DNA from: an uncultured bacterium
GTDB taxonomy: Bacteria; Hydrogenedentota; Hydrogenedentia; Hydrogenedentales; Hydrogenedentaceae
Length of the DNA stretch: 56,435 nt
Reading direction: 5' to 3'
Assembly: GCA_937124615.1 (NCBI GenBank)
Contig: CAKZKR010000085.1
Location: 1 to 56,435, forward strand
Shown here: in pieces, positions 17,982 to 27,402 of the stretch
Numbering within the stretch: the first letter of the stretch is position 1
How the letters are laid out: every line of letters starts with the position of its first letter
The notes under the pieces: model-generated
Seen by the model: only the letters and a program-made list of their open reading frames with translations
Database searches by the model: none
Told to the model about the DNA's origin: nothing
Made by a program: the position numbers and the translations under genes

Positions 17982-19436
17982 TTATACAATATATGTTGAT
18001 GCTGAGGTTATTCCGCCACGCCCTGTCCAGTTTGTGTGAAAGAATTCGCCCCGGGGACGGTCTATACGTTCATAAGTATGGGCCCCAAAGTAGTCTCGTT
18101 GTGCTTGAAGTAGATTGGCTGGAAGCCAACTGCTGCGATAGCCATCAAAGTAACACAGGGCAGAACTTATGGCGGGGACGGGAATTCCTAATTGGACGGC
18201 CGTAGATACAACCCGTCGCCAACTATCCTGTGTGCTATTGACAATACCTGCGAAGAAGGGATCTAATAATAGATTTTCCAGATTCGGATTTCTGTCAAAA
18301 GCCTCTTTAATCTTGCCTAAAAAGACAGAACGAATGATACAACCACCTCGCCACATTAAAGCAATACCGCCATAATTCAGATTCCAATTGTAAGTTTTTG
18401 CAGCGGAACGCATAAGTTGATATCCCTGTGCATAACTTACAATTTTAGATGCGTAAAGGGCTTTTCTCAGGTCGTTGATAAATTCTTTTTTATCTCCTGT
18501 GAAAGTTGTTACATTTCCCTGTAAGGTCTGGTTTGCTTTTACTCGTTCTTCTTTAATTGCAGAGAGGCAACGGGAGAAAACGGCTTCTGCAACGGCCGTC
18601 AAGGGTTGTCCTTCGTCTAAAGCGGAAATCACAGTCCATTTTCCTGTACCTTTTTGCCCTGCCGTATCTAAAATGAGGTCAACAACATATTGCCCTTCTT
18701 CATTTTTATAGGCGAGAATATCTCGTGTAATTTCGATTAGGTATGAGTTTAATTCCCCTTCATACCATTCTGAGAAGACTCGATGCATTTCTTCATTTGT
18801 CATTCCTAGACCTTGTTTCATTAAGTGGTATGTCTCACATATCATCTGCATATCACCATACTCGATGCCATTATGTACCATTTTAACGAAATGACCGGCT
18901 CCATTTTCTCCTACCCAGTCGCAACAGGGTTCGCCTTCGGGTGTTTTGGCGCAAATGGACTGAAAAATATTTTTTACATATTCCCATGCTTGTGGAGAAC
19001 CTCCGGGCATCATAGAAGGCCCTTTTAAAGCTCCCTCTTCACCACCGGAAACACCGGTTCCAATGTACAATAATCCTTTGCTTTCTAAATATTTCGTTCT
19101 GCGGGTTGTATCCGGGAAGTGGCTGTTCCCTCCATCGATAATAATGTCACCGAGGTCTAATAATGGAATGAGTTGTTCAATAAATTCATCAACTGCTTGA
19201 CCTGCTTTAACCATAAGCATGATTTTGCGGGGTTTTTTTAGACTATTTACGAGGTCCTGCAAAGAGTGACATCCTTTAATATTTTTCCCTTTACCGCGAC
19301 CATTAATAAAATCATCTACTTTTGATACCGTGCGGTTGAAAACAGCAACGCTAAAGCCTTTGCTCTCCATGTTTAATACCAGGTTTTCGCCCATTACGGC
19401 TAAACCTACCAATCCGATGTCTTTAAGTTCACTCAT
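17982..19436 (-). CDS. gnd: 6-phosphogluconate dehydrogenase, decarboxylating
   Basis: It oxidises 6-phosphogluconate to ribulose 5-phosphate and CO2 in the pentose phosphate pathway. The N-terminal [14 protein letters not shown] loop is followed by [10 protein letters not shown], which favours NADP+. [32 protein letters not shown] and [14 protein letters not shown] form the substrate and catalytic blocks. The length of 484 is standard. AAGGAG precedes the ATG. It lies 63 bases after the PPi-phosphofructokinase gene. Confidence 0.97.
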   Translation of the reverse strand: MSELKDIGLVGLAVMGENLVLNMESKGFSVAVFNRTVSKVDDFINGRGKGKNIKGCHSLQDLVNSLKKPRKIMLMVKAGQAVDEFIEQLIPLLDLGDIIIDGGNSHFPDTTRRTKYLESKGLLYIGTGVSGGEEGALKGPSMMPGGSPQAWEYVKNIFQSICAKTPEGEPCCDWVGENGAGHFVKMVHNGIEYGDMQMICETYHLMKQGLGMTNEEMHRVFSEWYEGELNSYLIEITRDILAYKNEEGQYVVDLILDTAGQKGTGKWTVISALDEGQPLTAVAEAVFSRCLSAIKEERVKANQTLQGNVTTFTGDKKEFINDLRKALYASKIVSYAQGYQLMRSAAKTYNWNLNYGGIALMWRGGCIIRSVFLGKIKEAFDRNPNLENLLLDPFFAGIVNSTQDSWRRVVSTAVQLGIPVPAISSALCYFDGYRSSWLPANLLQAQRDYFGAHTYERIDRPRGEFFHTNWTGRGGITSASTYIV

Positions 19437-19499
19437 ACCATTCTCCTTATATTTTTACCTCGGTTCCAGTTTATTAAATGAATAATTATATCGCAAATC

Positions 19500-20786
19500 C
19501 TATTTCCGATGCCCTTGTGGAATGTAAATAGGTAGTTTTTTATCAGCAAATATTGGCTTGAACTGGGTAAATCTTTGCCTACCGTTTACTAATGGTACGC
19601 TTGCCCATTCTTCTCCAACCAAAGGCATGGCATACTTAATAAACTCATCTGTTACATCGATTCTATTCGGTGCTATCCAGGCCTCCGGGAATGTTCGTTC
19701 TGAATTTGCAACTTTTTCTAATGGAACTTTATCGTAATACACATGATAAATCGTTCCGGGTGTTCTTAGTATTGTTGCCATCCAGCCATTTTCGCCTTCT
19801 GAAGCGATGTGTACAGCCTTTTGGGCAACATTGTAGGCTTCATCCAGGTCAATAACAGAAGTGTAAATGGCTGAGGAGCGTTGGTCGGTTCCGCTTACCT
19901 GTCCCCGGGCAGACCCACGAACAGGTAACCCTTTTTCATTGAGAAGGTTAACGACTTTTTGTACTGCGGTGAGTTTTGCAGAACCAAATTGGGTATGTCC
20001 AAAACTATCTTTTATCTCACCTATTTCACCAATTTCGAAGCCTTCACTTACTACAATAATACAGCGACCATCTCGTTTAAGTTGGTCATTAACGAGGTCG
20101 CACATTTGTTCCGGAGTAACTTTTGATTCTGTCATATATATTTGTAGAGGGATTTCTCTGTTTGGGTCTGCCAATCGGGCAGAAGCAGGGATAAATCCGA
20201 TTTTTCTTCCCATGGCTTGTAATACCAAAACGGGGTCTGCAGGAGAGGAACCACGATTTTCTTCTTCCGCATTCTGAACAAGACACATCCAGTAACGAGC
20301 AACACTTCCATAGCCGGGTGTGTGGTCTATGAGTTTAAATTCTGAGTCTCCGACATCGTTATCTATGGTTTTAGGTATTCCTACCGCCACTAAATCAAGC
20401 CCTTGTTCCTGGGCTAATTTGCTAACTTTATTAGCCGTGTCCATGGAATCATTTCCGCCGATATAGAAAAAGTAACCGATGTTATGGGCTTTCATGACAT
20501 CTATTATTCGTTGATAGTCTTCATCCTGACCTTTTTTCAGTTTGTATCTGCATGTTCCAATAGACCCTGCGGCTGGTGTATGCCGAAGGAGTGCAACTTC
20601 ATCTGGACTTTGTTCAGATAAATTTAAAAGTTCTTCTTTTATAACGCCTTCAATTCCATGCCAACCGGCATAGACTGTTCCAAATGTTTCTGGGAACATT
20701 TTACATGTTTCAATTACACCTCGAAGTGAATTGTTTATGACGGGGCTGGGTCCACCTGACTGGGCAACGATGACATTTTTAGGCAT
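19500..20786 (-). CDS. pfp: Pyrophosphate-dependent 6-phosphofructokinase
   Basis: It interconverts fructose 6-phosphate and fructose 1,6-bisphosphate. GGPSPVINN opens the chain, GGNDS is at residues 110-114, and PKTIDND starts at residue 138. Asp113 in the GGxDS motif and Lys139 in PKTIDND are the residues that mark PPi rather than ATP use; ATP enzymes have Gly at both. The 428-residue length fits the longer PPi-type clade. A strong Shine-Dalgarno AAAGGAGATG precedes the ATG. With gnd downstream it suggests a locus for central sugar flux. Confidence 0.93.
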   Translation of the reverse strand: MPKNVIVAQSGGPSPVINNSLRGVIETCKMFPETFGTVYAGWHGIEGVIKEELLNLSEQSPDEVALLRHTPAAGSIGTCRYKLKKGQDEDYQRIIDVMKAHNIGYFFYIGGNDSMDTANKVSKLAQEQGLDLVAVGIPKTIDNDVGDSEFKLIDHTPGYGSVARYWMCLVQNAEEENRGSSPADPVLVLQAMGRKIGFIPASARLADPNREIPLQIYMTESKVTPEQMCDLVNDQLKRDGRCIIVVSEGFEIGEIGEIKDSFGHTQFGSAKLTAVQKVVNLLNEKGLPVRGSARGQVSGTDQRSSAIYTSVIDLDEAYNVAQKAVHIASEGENGWMATILRTPGTIYHVYYDKVPLEKVANSERTFPEAWIAPNRIDVTDEFIKYAMPLVGEEWASVPLVNGRQRFTQFKPIFADKKLPIYIPQGHRK

Positions 20787-20865
20787 TCTTCATCTCCTTT
20801 CCAAAATTTTAATGATGGAACTATTTTAAATGTTTGATGATACTATGTGAAAGTAGAAATAATTT

Positions 20866-22116
20866 TTAATTTTTTACACGATAGAGAACTTCTCCTGCTT
20901 GTGGAACAAAGAGGACGCCTTCATCTTCTCGATTCTTCCATTCTTCTATATTAATTGTAGCAGGGTTTGTATAGCCCAAATTGATTTCTTTACATACTTC
21001 TTCGGGAATGGATGTTGCCAGAGTTACCTTTACTCGCGGTTTTTCTATACCATCAATATATGTTCCTATTCCACGAACATGTGTGGAGTGGGCTAATATT
21101 CCACCGGGGATGTCGTGGAATTTATCCATTTGTGCAAGAAAATAATCCCGGACATGATAACCAATTTTTCGGATTAAGTGCCCATGAGTAATGCTTATCT
21201 CTTTAATGTGAGGTCCATATATTATAAGTTCTCCATGGTCCGCGACGACGGGCTCTAATTTATACATACATTTACCAGCAGTCCATATTTCATCATACAT
21301 GAGAGGAGATTCTGCTAGAACAGAGTGGTAAGTTCGGGGTTTGTAAATAATGTGTGTTTGTGCGGATAAATCAGAAGCAACATCCCAGGCTCCTTCCGGC
21401 GTTCCAAAGAAGATGGCTCGTGTTTTGTCATGTTCAACATTTAGGGCAAAACAATACTTCTCTTTTTGTATCATGGCTCCAGCATGGTCGATTAGTTTTC
21501 GGACTGGGGTGTGTTTAACGCCGTTAATTTTTATATTTGTAATCAACGCCCCTAACCAGTGGAACATATTTAAAAAATCCGGTCCAGAAATTCCAGGGAA
21601 GAAATATTTATTTCCCCCACTAAAACCGACGACTTCATGAGGGAACACAGGTCCTACAATGATAAGGACATCGTAATCAAGAATAGTACGATTGATTTGA
21701 ACAGGGACTTCCTGGTTCAGCAGACCATTTGAAAACTCATGGATTTTTTCTCTGGGAATAGTTCCTAAAAGATGTAAAGCGTCTGGGTCTTGCCATGCAT
21801 GATTAATAATTTTTATATCTTTATAGGTAGTATTTTTTTCTTCTTGTGTAATGTCTAATAGTTTACAAATCATGTCTTCAGATAGGGGGGGATGTGTTCC
21901 TAATGCGATTATAAAATCCAATTGACTTGTTAAGCCTTGTAAAGATTCTGTTAAGGCGCGGAACATTAATGGCATGGGCATACTTCGGGTTTGGTCAGGA
22001 ATTATAATAAGAACTTTTTTTCCTTTTACTTCTAATTCAGAGCAAATATTATATACAAATTGGAATATCTCTTCGGGTTTTAAAAAACCTTTTTCTGCAA
22101 TACATTGTTGAATCAT
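20866..22116 (-). CDS. LarA-like nickel-dependent racemase family protein (DUF2088)
   Basis: The N-terminal half shows the LarA pattern: IIPDQTRSMP, then ALGTHPPLSEDM (a GTH motif), then GFSGGNKYFFPGISG containing the Lys that in LarA carries the nickel-pincer cofactor. The C-terminal half has IYGPHIKEIS and related strands. Lactate racemase itself interconverts D- and L-lactate, but many homologues act on other 2-hydroxyacids. LarB, LarC and LarE, which make the cofactor, are not in the window. The start overlaps the pdxB stop by four bases (ATGA), so translation is probably coupled. Confidence 0.82.
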   Translation of the reverse strand: MIQQCIAEKGFLKPEEIFQFVYNICSELEVKGKKVLIIIPDQTRSMPMPLMFRALTESLQGLTSQLDFIIALGTHPPLSEDMICKLLDITQEEKNTTYKDIKIINHAWQDPDALHLLGTIPREKIHEFSNGLLNQEVPVQINRTILDYDVLIIVGPVFPHEVVGFSGGNKYFFPGISGPDFLNMFHWLGALITNIKINGVKHTPVRKLIDHAGAMIQKEKYCFALNVEHDKTRAIFFGTPEGAWDVASDLSAQTHIIYKPRTYHSVLAESPLMYDEIWTAGKCMYKLEPVVADHGELIIYGPHIKEISITHGHLIRKIGYHVRDYFLAQMDKFHDIPGGILAHSTHVRGIGTYIDGIEKPRVKVTLATSIPEEVCKEINLGYTNPATINIEEWKNREDEGVLFVPQAGEVLYRVKN

Positions 22117-23264
22117 TCTATATCCCTTATAACCTTAAATCCCAATCTATCAAGTTGGTTGGCTAAAACCGGGTTATTTTGTTTTAAACGGATTGTTGTA
22201 TTATGAAATTCCCTACGCACAGGATAGTTTTTTCGCAGGAGGTCAAAGAAGGTTCCTTGGTTATCTTCTGGCTTGTGGTGTATTTCTCGCAACGCTTTGT
22301 CGTCGGCGGTTATATCGTATATCTGATGGACAATCGAGTGGATTATTGTAGGATTGTCATTTGATAAAGTTATTTCTTTATACAGTGGGTCGGGGAGGTT
22401 TCTTTTGTAATCCCATGTTGGAACTCGGTTCAGAAAACTACATAGAGATAGATATAACTGGTAAGTCCCATTTACTTTTCCATCAAATGAGTATCCAGCA
22501 ATATGTGGTGTTCCTATGGTTACCCTATTTAATAAGTCAATATTTATGTTTGGTTCGTTTTCCCACACATCAATAATGGAGTGAGAGACAACCTCTTTTT
22601 CAATGGCATTTAATAATGATTCCGTTTTTACAACGGCTCCACGCGATGTATTAATAATTACAGTGCCTTTTTTTATTTTTTTGAAAAATTCTTCATTAGC
22701 AAAATGATAAGTGGGATATAACCCTGTTTTTTTCAGAGGTACATGGAAAGTGATTATGTCGCAGTTAATAATATTTTCAAAGGGTTCAAATAATGGATGA
22801 TTACTCATTTTTTCTGCAAGGGGAGGGTCATAAAGGACAGGGAATAAACCTAATGCAGGGGATTTTTTGACAACGCGTGAGCCTACATTTCCGACGCCAA
22901 CAATACCTATTTTTTTACCGTTTAGTTTGTAGTTATGAGTTTGTTCAAGTTTTAATAATCCCGCTATGATATATTCAGCCACACTATTTGCATTGGACCC
23001 AGGAGCACTTGTAAAGGCGATACCTTTAGAGTTGAGATAGTTAATATCAATATGGTCATAACCGATTGTGGCTGTTCCTACGAAACGAATGGAAGATCCT
23101 TCAAGGAGGTCTGCGTTTACTCGAGTAATTGAACGGACCAACAATACATCTGCGTTTTTAATTATCTCTTTTGTAATTTTTCGGCCATGGATCGTAACAA
23201 CTTCGCCAAATTCGGTAAAACCTTCTTTTACATAAGGGATATTTTCATCTGCAATAATTAGCAT
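22113..23264 (-). CDS. pdxB: Erythronate-4-phosphate dehydrogenase
   Basis: Second step of the DXP-dependent vitamin B6 pathway: 4-phosphoerythronate to 2-oxo-3-hydroxy-4-phosphobutanoate. MLIIADENIPYVKE, LLVRSITRVNADLL, FVGTATIGYDHID and SAPGSNANSVAEY are PdxB signatures. GIVGVGNVGSRV is the Rossmann loop, and NTSRGAVV, ENEP and TPHIAGYS carry the catalytic Arg, Glu and His. The TTG at 23312 would open a longer frame, but that extension overlaps the previous gene and breaks family alignment, so ATG 23264 is used. It overlaps the LarA-like gene by four bases. Confidence 0.94.
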   Translation of the reverse strand: MLIIADENIPYVKEGFTEFGEVVTIHGRKITKEIIKNADVLLVRSITRVNADLLEGSSIRFVGTATIGYDHIDINYLNSKGIAFTSAPGSNANSVAEYIIAGLLKLEQTHNYKLNGKKIGIVGVGNVGSRVVKKSPALGLFPVLYDPPLAEKMSNHPLFEPFENIINCDIITFHVPLKKTGLYPTYHFANEEFFKKIKKGTVIINTSRGAVVKTESLLNAIEKEVVSHSIIDVWENEPNINIDLLNRVTIGTPHIAGYSFDGKVNGTYQLYLSLCSFLNRVPTWDYKRNLPDPLYKEITLSNDNPTIIHSIVHQIYDITADDKALREIHHKPEDNQGTFFDLLRKNYPVRREFHNTTIRLKQNNPVLANQLDRLGFKVIRDIE

Positions 23265-23271
23265 ATTTTGA

Positions 23272-24165
23272 TTATTTTTTCCATGGTGGAATTTCGGGAA
23301 GGTATTTTTCAAATTCTTTTATAAGGGTAGTTTCATATTCCCCTTCGTAAGTACCGTTAAAGAATTTTTCCAATCCTTCTTCATAAAGCCTCTGCCATGA
23401 TTCATCTTCGTTCCCCGGATTGATGGGATAAAACAATGCGTTATTAGCACGAGCCGCTTTTAAATCGCCATAGGCATCACCAATCATGAGAATGTGGTTC
23501 TTCTCGTATCTTTTTTCGGAAGCGAATTTTATATGTTCTGCTTTTGTGCCCATTTCCTGTCCACATATGGCAAAGACATATTTTGCGAGGTCTTGTTCTT
23601 GCCATTCTCGCACTAATGCTTCTGTAGGGGTTTGAGAACAAACCATAATATCCGCCTGGCCCTGACATTTTTGTAAGCATTCTTCAACAAAGGGGAAAGG
23701 AGGTAAACCCCCTTTTACAATTTCTTCGACTGTTTTATTTACGGCCTTACTCCATTGTAGTGTTCTTTGCATATCCTCCTGGTCTGGATGTTCTTTGCAG
23801 TAGGCTTCTAATGCGGGATTGCCCAGTTTTGTTTCTGTTTCAACCCAGTTTCGCAAATTAGGTATTTGAGGGATTTGTACTTTTCTTGCCTTAACTTTAT
23901 CCCAATCCATTAGAAGGTCGAAAACTTTAATCAAAGCGGGGAAACGGTTAGCTCCACGCCACTTTGAATATAAATTAACGAATTCGGAAGCCTCCCTCGC
24001 ATATTTTGAAACGGCTTGTAAATTCCAGTGTTTGATTGTATTCGGAGTGAAACATTCTTTTTGTTTTAACTCCATAGTATCAAAGGCACAACCGTCGGAA
24101 TCAATTGCTATCAGGAATGGAGATGTTGGTTTATGGTCTAATAACTTTTGGATATCTTCTTTCAT
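23272..24165 (-). CDS. HAD-superfamily hydrolase
   Basis: A cytoplasmic phosphatase-type protein of 297 residues. Motif I is IDSDGCAFD (nucleophile Asp plus general acid Asp), motif II is the VCSQTP strand, motif III a central Lys (TKAEH), and motif IV is MIGDAYGDLKAA. A long helical cap inserted after motif I includes a KYAREASEFVNLYSKW stretch. Its stop lies seven bases before the pdxB ATG, and AAGGA precedes its own ATG. The substrate is unknown; a sugar phosphate or phosphoerythronate-like compound is possible from context only. Confidence 0.82.
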   Translation of the reverse strand: MKEDIQKLLDHKPTSPFLIAIDSDGCAFDTMELKQKECFTPNTIKHWNLQAVSKYAREASEFVNLYSKWRGANRFPALIKVFDLLMDWDKVKARKVQIPQIPNLRNWVETETKLGNPALEAYCKEHPDQEDMQRTLQWSKAVNKTVEEIVKGGLPPFPFVEECLQKCQGQADIMVCSQTPTEALVREWQEQDLAKYVFAICGQEMGTKAEHIKFASEKRYEKNHILMIGDAYGDLKAARANNALFYPINPGNEDESWQRLYEEGLEKFFNGTYEGEYETTLIKEFEKYLPEIPPWKK

Positions 24166-24196
24166 ATTTTATTCCTTTTTTATTTAGGTTTTACTT

Positions 24197-25030
24197 TTAT
24201 ACACCGGAGAAGGCAGAAAACCCCCCATCGACGGGTACTATAATACCTGTAACAAATTGAGAGGCCTCACTGGCAAGCCAGATAAGTGTTCCGATAAGGT
24301 CGGATGGGTCTCCATAACGACCCATAGGGGTGTGGGCTAATATTGTTTTCCCACGGGGGGTAGGTTCCCCTGTTTTTTCATCAATTAACAGGTAGCGATT
24401 TTGTTCGCTAAGGAAAAATCCCGGGGCTATTGCATTAACTCTTAATTTAGGATTATATTCCTGTGCAAAGTGAACAGCCAACCATTGAGTAAAATTAGCG
24501 ACGGCTGATTTTGCAGCGCTATAGCCGGGGATGCGGGTTAACGGTCGCAGAGCGTTCATGGATGCAATATTAATAATAGAGCCTCCATCAGAATTCGTAA
24601 TCATGTATTTACCAAAAACTTGAGAAGGTATAATGGCTCCACCTAATAAATTTAGGTTGATAACTTTTTCAAAAGCATTGGTTGATATATCGAAAAAACT
24701 CAAATCCGGGGAAGTCGTTGCTTGTTTCATATTTCCGCCTACACCATTGACTAAAATATCAATTTTTCCCCATGTCTTTGTTATTGTTTGGGCACATTCT
24801 TCAATGGTATCTTTATTAAAAGCATCCATGTAGAGCGCAAGTGCTTTTCCCCCTTGATTCTCAATCTTTTGTTTCAGTTCCGTAGCTTTTTCCAGTAAGA
24901 CATCGGCTATTGCGACTGACGCTCCAGCATGAGATAATCCTTCTACCATAGAGGTTCCAAGCACGCCTGCACCACCTGTAACTACTGCAGTTTTTCCTCT
25001 TAAATCAAACATAGAAATATTGCTACACAT
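24197..25030 (-). CDS. SDR-family oxidoreductase, possibly D-mannonate oxidoreductase type
   Basis: A classical short-chain dehydrogenase of 277 residues with cofactor loop VTGGAGVLG, NGVGGN, Ser157, Tyr170 and Lys174 (YSAAK). The C-terminal block with PTPRGKTILAHTPMGRYGD and the ending FVTGIIVPVDGGFSAFSGV resembles the SDR-type D-mannonate/fructuronate oxidoreductases (UxuB/YjmF). That match is from memory, so substrate confidence is modest. AAGGA precedes ATG 25030. It is 31 bases before the HAD gene and probably starts the HAD-pdxB-LarA unit. Confidence 0.85.
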   Translation of the reverse strand: MCSNISMFDLRGKTAVVTGGAGVLGTSMVEGLSHAGASVAIADVLLEKATELKQKIENQGGKALALYMDAFNKDTIEECAQTITKTWGKIDILVNGVGGNMKQATTSPDLSFFDISTNAFEKVINLNLLGGAIIPSQVFGKYMITNSDGGSIINIASMNALRPLTRIPGYSAAKSAVANFTQWLAVHFAQEYNPKLRVNAIAPGFFLSEQNRYLLIDEKTGEPTPRGKTILAHTPMGRYGDPSDLIGTLIWLASEASQFVTGIIVPVDGGFSAFSGV

Positions 25031-25124
25031 GAGAAAATCCTTATTATTTTTTTATTATGAATAGGTCAAGTCGAGTAGGGAAATTATACCAAAAAGGGAG
25101 AAGGGATGTTAAACGGTTCAGATA

Positions 25125-25763
25125 TTAACGAGTGGCTGTGAGAAGGTATCCGTCATTGTTATCTTGAAAATATTGTAAGTTTAAATCTGCATTTTTTAAT
25201 AATAGTTCCATTTCATTTATGTCCGGTATTGTATGGTTTGCAACAACGCCTCCTATATTTTGATGAAATTCATTGATTTCTTTACTGGGTCGCAAATGAC
25301 AAACCACCCATACTCCTCCTTTTTTTAATACCCGACTATGTTCCTTTACCGCTTGTTTTTTATTGATTAAATGGGGAAATATAGAAAAACAAATTATAGT
25401 ATCTGCAACTTCATCTCTGAGGGGTAAAAAATGTGCGTCTGTTATTAACCAGTAACATGGAATTTGTTTAAATTTCATTTTGCCGTGCCGAATCATTTCA
25501 CGCGAAATATCTATTTCAATTAAAGTTCCCTTATGATGGAGACGGTCCCATAGGTAAGGGACTAAAACTCCAGTTCCACAGCCAATATCAAGGATTATAT
25601 TATCCGATTTTATATTAATGTTTTTCAGGAGGGGGTCAACTTTTTCCAGAATTCCTTCCGGGGTATAGGAATCCCATTGAGTCGCATGGTGGTCAAAGAA
25701 AGCATTTATTTCTTTTTGGTGGTAATCCATTTTTTCATGATGGTGAATTGATTTGTTAGACAT
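25125..25763 (-). CDS. SAM-dependent methyltransferase with His-rich N-terminus
   Basis: A class I methyltransferase of 212 residues. ILDIGCGTGVLVPYL is SAM motif I, LIEIDIS the acidic loop and VWVVCHLRPS a later strand, so it looks UbiE/MenG-like. The first 26 residues contain six His (7-9, 15, 25, 26), an unusual leader just downstream of a metal transporter. It overlaps the permease gene by eight bases, so it belongs to that operon. The target is unknown. Confidence 0.8.
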   Translation of the reverse strand: MSNKSIHHHEKMDYHQKEINAFFDHHATQWDSYTPEGILEKVDPLLKNINIKSDNIILDIGCGTGVLVPYLWDRLHHKGTLIEIDISREMIRHGKMKFKQIPCYWLITDAHFLPLRDEVADTIICFSIFPHLINKKQAVKEHSRVLKKGGVWVVCHLRPSKEINEFHQNIGGVVANHTIPDINEMELLLKNADLNLQYFQDNNDGYLLTATR

Positions 25764-26583
25764 TTTTTTCGCCTTTTACCTGTCTTTTGGGTGAAAAAAT
25801 AGCAGAAAGGATGAAGATGAGCGAAGAAATTAATATAATTGTGGCTCCTGTAGGAAGATTATATTTGTAGGAAAGTGCAAGCCCCCCCCAACAGGAGGTT
25901 ATTCCGAAAAGAATGGATAATATTAGCATTGTTTTAAATCGATAGGTAAGTTGATGTGCTGATGCGGAAGGATTTAACAAAAGGCTATAAATAAGTAATC
26001 CTCCTACTGTTTGTAAAGAAACTGCAATTGTTAATCCCGTAGTAATTAATAGTAAGTAAAAGATAAGAGCGGTTGGGATGCCAACATACACAGCAATTTG
26101 CCGGTGGCATAGGACTGCATGTATTTCTTTAAAAAAAATGGTAAACAGTAATAATAAAAAGGTAGTGATTCCTGACAAAATGTAAATATCCATCCGTGTA
26201 ACGGTTAAAATATTCCCCCAGAAGAGACTTAATGCACTTGCTTTAGAGCCAGGAATTAACCCTAAAAATAGGAATGCGAGCCCTAACATGGTAGAGAAAA
26301 CAATGCCTGTGGAAGTGTCCGGGCTCAATTCCCCCCGGTCTGCTAAGGGTCCTACAATGGCTGAAGCTATAAGACTGAAAAGGATGGAACCCAATAAAGG
26401 ATTCCAACCTATCCATAAACTGAACAAGGCCCCTGTAAAAGCGGAGTGGGCAATGCAGATGCCAAGGAAAGATAAATGCATGGTAACGATAAAAACACCT
26501 GTGATACTGCAAGCAATTCCTGAAAAAAGACCTGCAAAGATAGGTCGCCATAAATATTCAGGGATTCCTAAAACTTCATGCAT
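25756..26583 (-). CDS. znuB: Metal ABC transporter permease (ZnuB/MntB family)
   Basis: A hydrophobic protein of 275 residues with about eight membrane helices. It contains GVFIVTMHLSFLGICIAHSAFTGALF near the N-terminus, typical of the Zn/Mn ABC-3 permease family, and GGLLIYSLLLNPSASA further on. The frame could start at 26676, but ATG 26583 is supported by GAAGGA seven bases upstream and by lying ten bases after the ATPase stop. It passes a divalent metal, most likely Zn2+ or Mn2+; the sequence does not decide which. Confidence 0.88.
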   Translation of the reverse strand: MHEVLGIPEYLWRPIFAGLFSGIACSITGVFIVTMHLSFLGICIAHSAFTGALFSLWIGWNPLLGSILFSLIASAIVGPLADRGELSPDTSTGIVFSTMLGLAFLFLGLIPGSKASALSLFWGNILTVTRMDIYILSGITTFLLLLFTIFFKEIHAVLCHRQIAVYVGIPTALIFYLLLITTGLTIAVSLQTVGGLLIYSLLLNPSASAHQLTYRFKTMLILSILFGITSCWGGLALSYKYNLPTGATIILISSLIFILSAIFSPKRQVKGEKNV

Positions 26584-26593
26584 TATAGTTCCT

Positions 26594-27385
26594 TCAGTGA
26601 TGGGTATGGTGAAAAGAAAATTTGCCGGAACAACAAAAACCATTTCCTCCGTAGAGTTCTTTAAGTTTTTCTTCATTTATAAGTTCATCAGGTTTTCCGT
26701 CTGCCCAGACTTTGCCATTCTGCAACATAACGATACGGTCACAGCGGTTCGGTATCATTGAAATTTCATGGGTAACATACAGAGTGGTAAAAGAATGCAA
26801 GTCCATTTTGTGTTCTAATAAATCCAGAATGTCCTTTTGTGCATTGGGGTCAATAGAAGCGGTTGGTTCGTCAAGCAGGAGGATAGGAGCCTGTTGCACA
26901 AGAGCCCGTGCAATAGATGTTTTTTGCCTTTCTCCTCCGGAAAGATGTCCTATCGGTTTATCTGCAAGATGGGAAATACCGATCCACTCTATTGTGGTAT
27001 CAACTAATTTCCAATCTGATTTTTTTAGTGGTCTACCCAATCCAGATGTTCCTGCCCTTCCTGTGGCTACAGATTCCCGGACTGTTATTGGGAGTTTTGG
27101 GTCAATAGATTCAACTTGGGCCACATGAGCAATTTTTCTTCGTAATAGGAAGTTATATGATGAGGGAGTCTGTCCCAAAACCTTTACAGAACCTTTCTGA
27201 AACTTACATAATCCACATAATATTTTTAATAAGGTAGTTTTGCCTGAACCATTAGGTCCTAATATAACTGCAAATTCCCCTCGGCGAAAGGAAAGTGTTA
27301 TATTATCCAGTGCGGGATGATTGTTATAATAGGCACTTACATTTTGTATATTAATGGTATTATCTTGGTATGTTTCCCTTGACAT
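26594..27385 (-). CDS. znuC: Metal ABC transporter ATP-binding protein
   Basis: The ATPase of a divalent metal importer. Walker A GPNGSGKTT is at 43-51, with the signature LSGGERQ and Walker B ILLLDEP, then TASIDPNAQ and a switch His in VTHE. At 263 residues it is a normal size. It ends with an unusual Cys251-Cys252 pair and a HHTHH tail (259-263), a possible metal-binding terminus. It starts 17 bases after the binding-protein gene and is followed by the permease. Confidence 0.93.
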   Translation of the reverse strand: MSRETYQDNTINIQNVSAYYNNHPALDNITLSFRRGEFAVILGPNGSGKTTLLKILCGLCKFQKGSVKVLGQTPSSYNFLLRRKIAHVAQVESIDPKLPITVRESVATGRAGTSGLGRPLKKSDWKLVDTTIEWIGISHLADKPIGHLSGGERQKTSIARALVQQAPILLLDEPTASIDPNAQKDILDLLEHKMDLHSFTTLYVTHEISMIPNRCDRIVMLQNGKVWADGKPDELINEEKLKELYGGNGFCCSGKFSFHHTHH

Positions 27386-27402
27386 AAAATGTAAAAAATC
27401 AC

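Noticed and set aside
26584-26676. An N-terminal extension of the permease reading MKKNLKNSTEEM
   Set aside because: It lies inside the ATPase coding sequence and the downstream ATG at 26583 has a proper Shine-Dalgarno.
26288-26761. A 157-codon frame on the plus strand opposite the permease and ATPase
   Set aside because: Basic, low-information translation opposite conserved transporter genes; no ribosome-binding site.
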